A stretch of 64,000 nt of DNA from the NCBI GenBank assembly GCA_024180945.1, contig JAKSGN010000002.1:620001-684000 (forward strand), written 5' to 3'. Shown here piece by piece: positions 57,355-64,000 of the stretch. Made by a program: the position numbers and the translations under genes. The notes under the pieces were generated by a model, which was not told the DNA's origin, did no database searches, and was given only the letters and a program-made list of their open reading frames with translations. How positions within the stretch are numbered: position 1 is the stretch's first letter; every line of letters starts with the position of its first letter. This DNA is from Macrophomina tecta. Its lineage: Eukaryota > Ascomycota > Dothideomycetes > Botryosphaeriales > Botryosphaeriaceae.

Positions 57355-57577
57355 GGTGTGTGGCAGGCTGAGCCCCTCGTGCAGCGCAGGGACTGGCAGG
57401 GCGGGGACTAGGCGGGGCGGTGGGATGGAAGTGAGAGGCGTGCTGTTGTCGTGGGCGGCTCTCTCGCGCGCGCTGCCTACTGCCCTGTAGGCCCGGACCC
57501 GCCAAGACCGGGCTCAGCAGTGACGTGCGGTGCTCCGCATTCATCCATCTCCGCCGCTGCTCGACGAAGCCGTGAGG
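57355..57577. promoter_or_regulatory. shared divergent promoter, Atg33-like / dienoyl-CoA reductase
   Basis: Only 223 bp separates the two start codons if the longer reductase start (57578) is used, or 451 bp if the shorter one (57806) is used. Both products relate to mitochondria or lipid use, so common control is plausible. No site was identified. Confidence 0.4.
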
Positions 57578-59125
57578 ATGGTTTTCCAAGGCCACAGCTC
57601 TCGTGCTGCATTCGCAAAGGCATTCGCATCAGCCAGCCAATGCGCCAGGCGATATAGTAATCGTGGCGGTGGAAGCTTCGTGCCTCGGCCATCGGTTGTC
57701 GCGACTCGCACGACAACACCTACAGCTCGGAGCGTCAAAGCCTCCGCACGTCTCTCCGCACTACAAGCCCCAACCCGCTCCTTTTCCTCGTCACCACCAG
57801 CAAACATGCCGCTTCCGAAGTACGCGTACGTGAGCGACGTCTGGAGAGATGGCATCTTCGGTAAAAGCTCCCCGCACTCCTCTGCAGCCCGCGAGAGATG
57901 ACTTACTGGAGTACTGCCACGAAGCGAACAAAGTCGTCTTCTGCACCGGCGGCGCCGGCTCTATCTGCAGTGCTCAAGTTCGGGCTCTAGTGCACCTAGG
58001 TGCCAATGCCGCCATCATCGGCCGCAATGTTGAGAAGACGCAGAAAGCCGCCGCTGACATCGCTACCTGTCGTCCCGGCGCGAAGGTGCTCGCCCTGGGA
58101 GGCGTTGACGTGAGGAAGCCGGAAGACTTGGACGCTGCCGCCGAGAAGACGGCAAAAGAGCTGGGAAGCATTGACTTCGTGATGTGAGTCCCTGCAAAAC
58201 GATTGCAATATATCAAGGGGTTCCGTGAGGACAGATGCCGTGGGCATGTTCTCCATAGCTCCGCTGTCTCGCCGGCCGCTCATGAGTCGCCACTAACGCA
58301 TCTCTTGCAGTGCCGGAGCTGCAGGAAACTTCCTGGCGCCCGTAAGCCTGCCTTTGATATCCCTTCGCGGTTGGCACTACTCCTAACTGGGTGTGTAGAT
58401 ATCGCAACTGAGCCCGAATGCGATGAAGTCTGTTATCGACATTGATGTGCTAGGATCGTACAACACTGTCAAGGCGACATTGCCATATCTGCTCGAGTCA
58501 GCTGCGAAACACAGAACGGATGGCAAGACTCGTAAGTCCATATTGCCGCGAAATTGCCCAGGACGTTGCCGATAGCATCTTGCAAGACATTTTGCTCTTC
58601 GGCCGCCGAACCACCGCCGACACCGACTGTCAAGGCTAATTTGGTTCTGCATCCACAGCTCCGGCGAACGGCACTGGCGGCCGCATCATTTTCGTTTCGG
58701 CCACACTGCATTACACCGGCACTCCCATGCAGGCGCACGCCTCTGTCGCCAAAGCTGGTGTTGACGCCCTCTCCGCTGCCGTCTGCATCGAACAGGGTCC
58801 CTTCGGAGTCACTTCGAACGTGATTGCTCCCGGGCCCATCGCAGGCACCGAGGGCATGGAGCGGTTGTCGACACTCGATTCGGCAACCCTTCCAGGAAAG
58901 GGGATCCCCAGCGGGCGGTGGGGCGCAGTGAAAGAGATTGCAGATGCAACCGTCTTCCTGTTCAGTGACGCGGCCAACTATGTCAATGGCGACATCATAG
59001 TTGTGGATGGCGGTGCGTGGCGCATGCCTAGCACCGGTCCCGGCCTGGAGTTCCAGTATCCCGACTTCCTTTTGAGCGGGAAGGAGGTCACCGGGGTCAA
59101 GGGCGGGAAGAAGGCAAAGCTCTGA
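57578..59125 (+). CDS. 2,4-dienoyl-CoA reductase (Sps19-like), possible dual targeting
   Basis: This SDR enzyme reduces 2,4-dienoyl-CoA with NADPH so that unsaturated fatty acids can be beta-oxidised (family knowledge). Exons run from the start to 57860, then 57925-58183, 58311-58341, 58399-58531 and 58659-59125. Starting at 57806 gives 314 residues with the family N-terminus MPLPKYAYVSDVWRDGIFANKVVFCTGGAGSI. The same frame is open upstream to an ATG at 57578, adding 76 residues that contain about nine Arg and no Asp or Glu and end RSFSSSPPAN, like a mitochondrial presequence. The C-terminus is KKAKL, and AKL is a peroxisomal PTS1 variant. Other motifs are IGRN, AGAAGNFLAP, TLHYTGTPMQ with AKAGVDAL, and APGPIAGTEG. 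The coenzyme motif has Cys where Gly is common (AGSIC), as in this family. Confidence 0.9.
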
Positions 59126-62100
59126 AGCAGTGTAAATTTTCTGGAAGGCTCTCTCAAATGACGGCAGAGGCCGCCGCCTTCCCACATAGAGACAACGAAA
59201 TTGCGCAAGAAACGACGCCACGAAACATTTGGAACCATAGAACTCCGCCAAGTATAGGTGTGCCTGTGGGAGCAGCTAGTAATCATTGGCTGCTTAGCCC
59301 TGTCGCTGATGCCTTATCCGAGGGTTATGCTGATCGATTCCTGAAATTGCAGTCTCGAAAATAGAAACACAAAGAAACTACCTTGACTCTTATCGTGGCC
59401 CTGTTATACTTTTGCATCATGAGGGCCTACAGAAGCGACAGACAGGTAGAGCTACCGATAAAGCTTGACGGAAAGTGCCTTCGGCCGAGCAAAGATGGGC
59501 ACACAGCATCCCCCCTTGGTCCAACAGCGCATCCCCCTGCATCTCGGTTGTTGATGCAGCGCGTCACCAGACAAGACTCGCGGCATACAGAGACATAGAT
59601 CAGTTGCATTGCTGGGAGGAGTGTTGTGGGAGACAACAGAACCATGGACGACACCTTCCTTTTCACATAGCGGAATTCTCACTGACCAACAAAGCAAGTC
59701 TGGTCCCACGATGCTGGATGGGGACTTTTTGCCGCGCGGGGTGGGACATGAAGCGGGGAACGTCGCATGGCCGCTTTGCAGCTCACCCGCGTGCAACCGT
59801 GATCAACGACGACGAAGCAAGGTCCTGCTCACGTAGATCACCCCGTCGCAGCTGCCAGGGCCAACCGTTGATGCCGGCACCGCGCGAAATGCTTCGGTGG
59901 TTGATTTGGCGCAGTGTGATCGTCCGTTGCGCGGCTGGCAAACAAGGGGCAGGACATGAAACTTTGACAAATCGACACAGCGACACCGGCGACCAAATGG
60001 CTGCGGGGAGCACAGCGCAGTGGAGAGACCGAGGACCAGCAAAACTACTAGAAGAGTCTGAGTTCAGCCACAGCTGCAACCTGGAGCATCCCAGCCCAGC
60101 TGGCAGAGGGAAGGGTGGATCTGAGATAGCGACCCGACGCCGTGCCCATGGCAGGCTTTCGAAATTTGGCAAAGAGAGACCAGTGATCCTGTCATCATTC
60201 CCGCGGCGCACAGATCTCAAGCGGATCTCGAAGCGACAGAAAAACCAAATGGCTGGCGTTGCGGACGGGCACTACGGCTGGAGACGGCACCCTTACTGGC
60301 TGGCGGATGACGCGGTGTGGATTTTGGTGTCGCTGGATGAGGCGCCGGGCTTGCACTCCCCTGAAAATCGGACAATCCTCATTTCACGGACGTGCTGCTA
60401 GAGGCTGTGCAATTCGGTGCCTGAGGTCATCATCAGCCACGCATGAGCCGCGGAGAGAGGCCCAGAGGCGCAATGACAGATATCCGTGCGGCGGCGGCCA
60501 GCAGAAGCGAACAATTGCAGCTCGACGTCCGAGACATGGCAGGAGACACACGTCGACAGCAGAGAACGCCGGCCTGAAGGGTTTAAAATAGCGGGGCCAG
60601 TGCGCCTTCACTCTCTTGCTTCCCCGTCGTACGATGGCACGCTGCTCCTGTCATTGTCAGCGGTGCGGGCTGCTTCCCCAGCCCATCCGCATTGATGCAC
60701 AGATGCGCCGCAACCGCTGCGGCGGCCGTTTTCGCGGACCTCTCTCGCAACCCTGGATGCGATGTCGTGACGCAGCTGCGATCGGCCTTGGCGACGCGGG
60801 CACCAGCAGCGGTAGAGCCGCGCCGAGCTCGAGCGGCGCGCCACCGCCGTTTGGCTAGCAAGAGGCAGCGGGCTGCGTCGTCCGACCGCCTTCGGCGATA
60901 GGCTGGCCGTTGGGAGGGGATCCCTGATGTAGCTGGGAGCGGCTTGGTGGTGGCATTGGCGTGGCTTGCGAGCGGCCCAATGTGGGCGGGTCAGGAGAAG
61001 GCATTTCTGCATCGGGGACGGCTACGCACGCCGTGAGTGGCCGGAATCAGGCTGGGGAGTTTGCCACCGCGGGACGGACGGGGAGGAGGCCTGATTGCTG
61101 GCACGCCGAGCGGCCTCGTGGTGGTGCTCGTGATGAAGCGGAAGCGCCTGCGGCGGGGCTGCCTTCTCGGTGGCCGCTTGGGAGCGCTTGCTGGAGGGCG
61201 GCGGGCACGCAGCTGCAGCAATGGCAGGGCGATTGCGGTTAGAGGGCTACGCGTGCGGTGCACGGGCTATCCTTTGCGCAAGTGGCAGATCGCGCGTATG
61301 ATCGGCAGCCAGCTCGCGGCCAGCATCTTGAATTCTGCCCAGCGAGTCGACGGCGAGTGCTGACTACTCTGCCGCAGGCCCCCTTCTCGTGCGCGAAACT
61401 CCATCTGCACTCCAACCTAACCACCTTGTGTCGATTGCTCGTCGTACTGGAAGCGCAGTTGCGCCTTCTCCACCTTCGTTGTTCTCTTTGTTTGTTTCTG
61501 ACGCTCGTTTCAACCCCAGCTCCACCAGCCCACCCGCTCGCACGCCGGCAGCCCACCCAGCGCCCCGGGCAGCCTCTCCTCAAGCGGACGCCGCTATCGC
61601 TGCAGCCGCTCCCCTCGCTCACGACCGCACGCTGCCTCGCCCCCGCTGCCTCCGCCCTCCCTTCCTCGTGTCATGATATCAGCATTGCGCTGCTGCACCC
61701 TCGATTCGCGCACCTCCGCAAGCCTCACGGTCAGCAGCGTCGTCACGGCACGCCCACGCTCACACCCGCCGCGCCTCTCTCACGGCCTCTCCTCGTCCCT
61801 TCGTGCGGAATAGTCGGATCTCAAGCATCCCGGCAGAGCCGTTTAGCGTTCGACGGTGCGTACTCGTATTTTTTTTTTTTTTATTCCGCGAGCCGTGCTG
61901 CCAATCGAGGCCTGGTGCATTTGTGCTTGTGCTTGCTAGCCTCGCTTCCGGCCAAGCGCTGGCTGCTGCATGCGGGTGGCCCGAGCTGGCGCCCATGGAA
62001 ACACCCTCCCGCCGACTCTCCTCTCCAAACACCACTTCCTCCGCACTTCCTCTCTCCACCTCCGCCTGCATCTTGAGCCCGCCCTGCGCACCCCTCCCCT

Positions 62101-62555
62101 GCGCCTCTCTCCCGCCTCTCCGCCATCTCTCTCCCCCCGCGACCGGGCCTTCGACAATGCTAATCTCCGCCGAAGCTCTATCTCTTCATTGAGTCGGAGC
62201 TCCTTCGCGTACGTGTCGATCGCCTCGCCCGTCCGCCCACCTTTGAGACCGAGCTTGTCGCGACTCTCGCTTTCCTCGTGCCGCCGCCATTGGTATCCGC
62301 ATCGCCGCCGAGCAGCAACCACCGCCAATCGCTCCTCCGCTTACCGGTTGCTCTCAAGCGCCGCGGGTGCTGCCGATTCCCAGCCACCGCGCCGATCGTC
62401 CGAAGTGTTACCACCGCGGCACGGACACACGAACGTTCTAGTCACCTGCCTGACAGATAGTCAGGCGCTGCACAAGCGGGTCTACCCGGGCATCTGAGGC
62501 CTCTGCTTCCTCAAAACACGATCGCTTCCACCACTAGGCGCAGCCACCAGTCAAA
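59126..62555. other. long gene-free stretch, WSC gene leader at the right
   Basis: About 3.4 kb. A 308-codon frame at 59475-60401 has no family features, so it is not called. From about 60600 the sequence is very GC- and CT-rich with overlapping Arg/Pro/Ser frames. A T run lies at 61869-61882. The right ~1 kb is probably the long leader and promoter of the wall-sensor gene. Confidence 0.45.
61869..61882. repeat. poly-T tract (14 nt)
   Basis: T run in the pyrimidine-rich upstream region of the WSC gene. Confidence 0.55.
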
Positions 62556-64000
62556 ATGAATCACCACCAACCCTCTCTCCTGCAGCAGCTGCTGTCGCTC
62601 CTCACCATCACCACATGTGTCAGCGCACTAACGCAGTCTCTGTGTTCGGGCACGAATACCGGCACAGACAACCTCCAAGGTGCGTAGTCTTGATTGCCCA
62701 CCTCCGCCCAAACAGCACTAACGCCCTTTAGATACCTATACATACCAGTCCCTTGGCCACTGCCATGACAAGTGCAACTCTGATTTTGCATATGCCATCG
62801 TGCAGGGCAAGAACTGTTGGTGCTCCAATTATGCACCGGCCAACACGGAAGATGTTGGTAACTGTAATGACACTTGCCCGGGCTATCCTTACGAGTACTG
62901 TGGAAATTCAGACGACGGCCTGTATGGTTACTTGAAGTTGGACTTGGCTGCTTCTGGAACCCAAGGTGCATCATCTGCCTCGAGTACTTCAACAAAAGCG
63001 ACGAGCACGGTAAGTTTACAGCACGCACATTAGTTGGATTTCTCCATTCTTGAGGATGCCTTTCCCTTGTATTGGCGACGGTGATTCTACACCGCGTAGC
63101 TCCGTGCGCATGGTTTTCAATCGCTGTCCTGCACATGTTTTTGCATTCACTTCTCTTCGACGCTTCATCAAGAACGTCATTTAACACTCCTGACGTAGAG
63201 TTCCGCACCTATGCCTAGCTCTGCTCAGGCAACCACAAGGGATCCCGGCACGGAAACTGTCTATCAGACGGTGACCAAGTCGGCATCCGTGGTTGTTTCC
63301 TATGTCACGGCTGTATGACAAGCATTCTTTCTCCCCAAGTCATCACTCCGACACCTGTATCATGATACTAATGCTTGCGCTGCAGAAGGCGTCTTCTACG
63401 TCCACATCCACAACCGAGTCCGAATCATCCACTTCTTCGAGCGCCGCCGCCGCCGCCACCACTTCCTCGTCAAGTTCATCTGATGAATCCACATCATCTA
63501 CCAGGACTGAAACGCCTACCACGCAGGTCACAGTTGTTACCGTTGGCGGCTCTGTCGTTACACAAACTGTCACGTCTTCTCCATCCCTCGCTGGCGCTGA
63601 GTCTGGGACTGGCTCTGGAGGTTCTTCGGTATCTGGTGGACAGATTGCCGGTGCGGTCATTGGAGGACTTGCTGGACTTGCTCTCATCGCAGCAGCAGTA
63701 GTGTGGTTCCTCCTACGTATACGCCGCAGGCAGGAGCAGCAGGCTGGTGATGCTGAGGGAGGATCAACGGGAGGTGTGACGCCGCAAAGAAATGTCAGCA
63801 CCTTGAGCAGGACTGGTCTGCTTAGGTCCGGAGAGAAGGACTACACCGCTACTCTGCCGCCGATCAATACGACTCGCCAGAGCTCTGACCCATCCGACAC
63901 CATCACGCCGATATCCGAACGCCGCAACAGCCGGCCCCTCTTCCACGATCAGCGTTTGAATCCTCAGCCATTCCTGAGCTTGGATAATGGCAGCCACGCA
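62556..64000 (+). CDS. WSC-domain cell-wall stress sensor, 3' end outside window
   Basis: Exons in the window are 62556-62679, 62732-63009, 63199-63312 and 63386 to the edge, at least 377 codons. The protein begins with a signal peptide (LLQQLLSLLTITTCVSA). A cysteine-rich WSC domain follows, from CSGTNTG to YGYLKL, with spaced Cys in HCHDKC, KNCWCSN, GNCNDTCPG and YCGN. Next is a long Ser/Thr-rich, probably O-mannosylated stalk, with VYQTVTK and VTVVTVGGSVVTQTVT repeats. One membrane span (IAGAVIGGLAGLALIAAAVVWFLL-like, cut by RIRRR) leads to a cytosolic tail. This layout is that of Wsc1-type sensors that feed the Rho1/Pkc1 cell-wall integrity pathway (family knowledge). The stop codon is not in the window. 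Confidence 0.9.

Noticed and set aside
59475..60401. 308-codon plus-strand frame
   Set aside because: Long, but many Trp, Cys, His and Arg in random order, no motif or signal. Treated as chance; RNA-seq would settle it.
1..64000. CRISPR array or bacterial-type operon signals
   Set aside because: No regularly spaced repeats; genes are intron-split and eukaryotic throughout.

Overview
The window reads as a gene-dense piece of nuclear DNA from a filamentous ascomycete (Pezizomycotina). Most genes are split by short introns (about 45-150 nt) with standard GT-AG ends. Several families are typical of these fungi: Pth11-like rhodopsin-type membrane receptors, a Cmt1/CAP59-type glycosyltransferase, a tannase/feruloyl esterase and a WSC-domain wall sensor. 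AT-rich, ORF-poor blocks near 2.2-2.6 kb and 54.0-55.2 kb look like decayed repeats, possibly RIP-mutated; that is inference. I cannot name the genus. No rRNA, tRNA, CRISPR array or intact transposon was recognised.

Left third (0-25 kb): an SDR oxidoreductase, a hypothetical protein, TAH18 (diflavin reductase of cytosolic Fe-S assembly), an RRM-RGG-RRM protein of the Sbp1 type, mitochondrial MEF2 (EF-G2) divergent from the retromer nexin VPS17, homoserine O-acetyltransferase MET2, the protein phosphatase 4 subunit PSY2, and a serine-rich protein of unknown role. These are mostly conserved housekeeping genes.

Middle (25-45 kb): an SLC35F-type transporter, a long coiled-coil protein with a C-terminal RRM-like domain, a GT69 mannosyltransferase, a cytochrome P450, a TauD/Jlp1-type dioxygenase, and a Pth11-like receptor gene carrying a one-base frameshift. 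Long GC-rich, gene-free leaders or spacers separate several of them.

Right third (45-64 kb): an NAD(P)-binding protein, a second and intact Pth11-like gene, a secreted tannase/feruloyl esterase, a decayed membrane-protein gene, an AT-rich block, a small secreted cysteine-containing protein, then an Atg33/Scm4-type gene divergent from a 2,4-dienoyl-CoA reductase. The reductase has both a mitochondrial-type N-terminal extension and a peroxisomal AKL C-terminus. The window ends inside a WSC-domain cell-wall sensor gene.

Genes work mainly as independent units; I see no complete biosynthetic cluster. The 37-52 kb stretch (P450, dioxygenase, two receptor-like proteins, NAD-binding protein, secreted esterase) is accessory in character, but its members do not form an obvious pathway. 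Exon boundaries below were derived by hand from splice consensus, frame continuity and family conservation.
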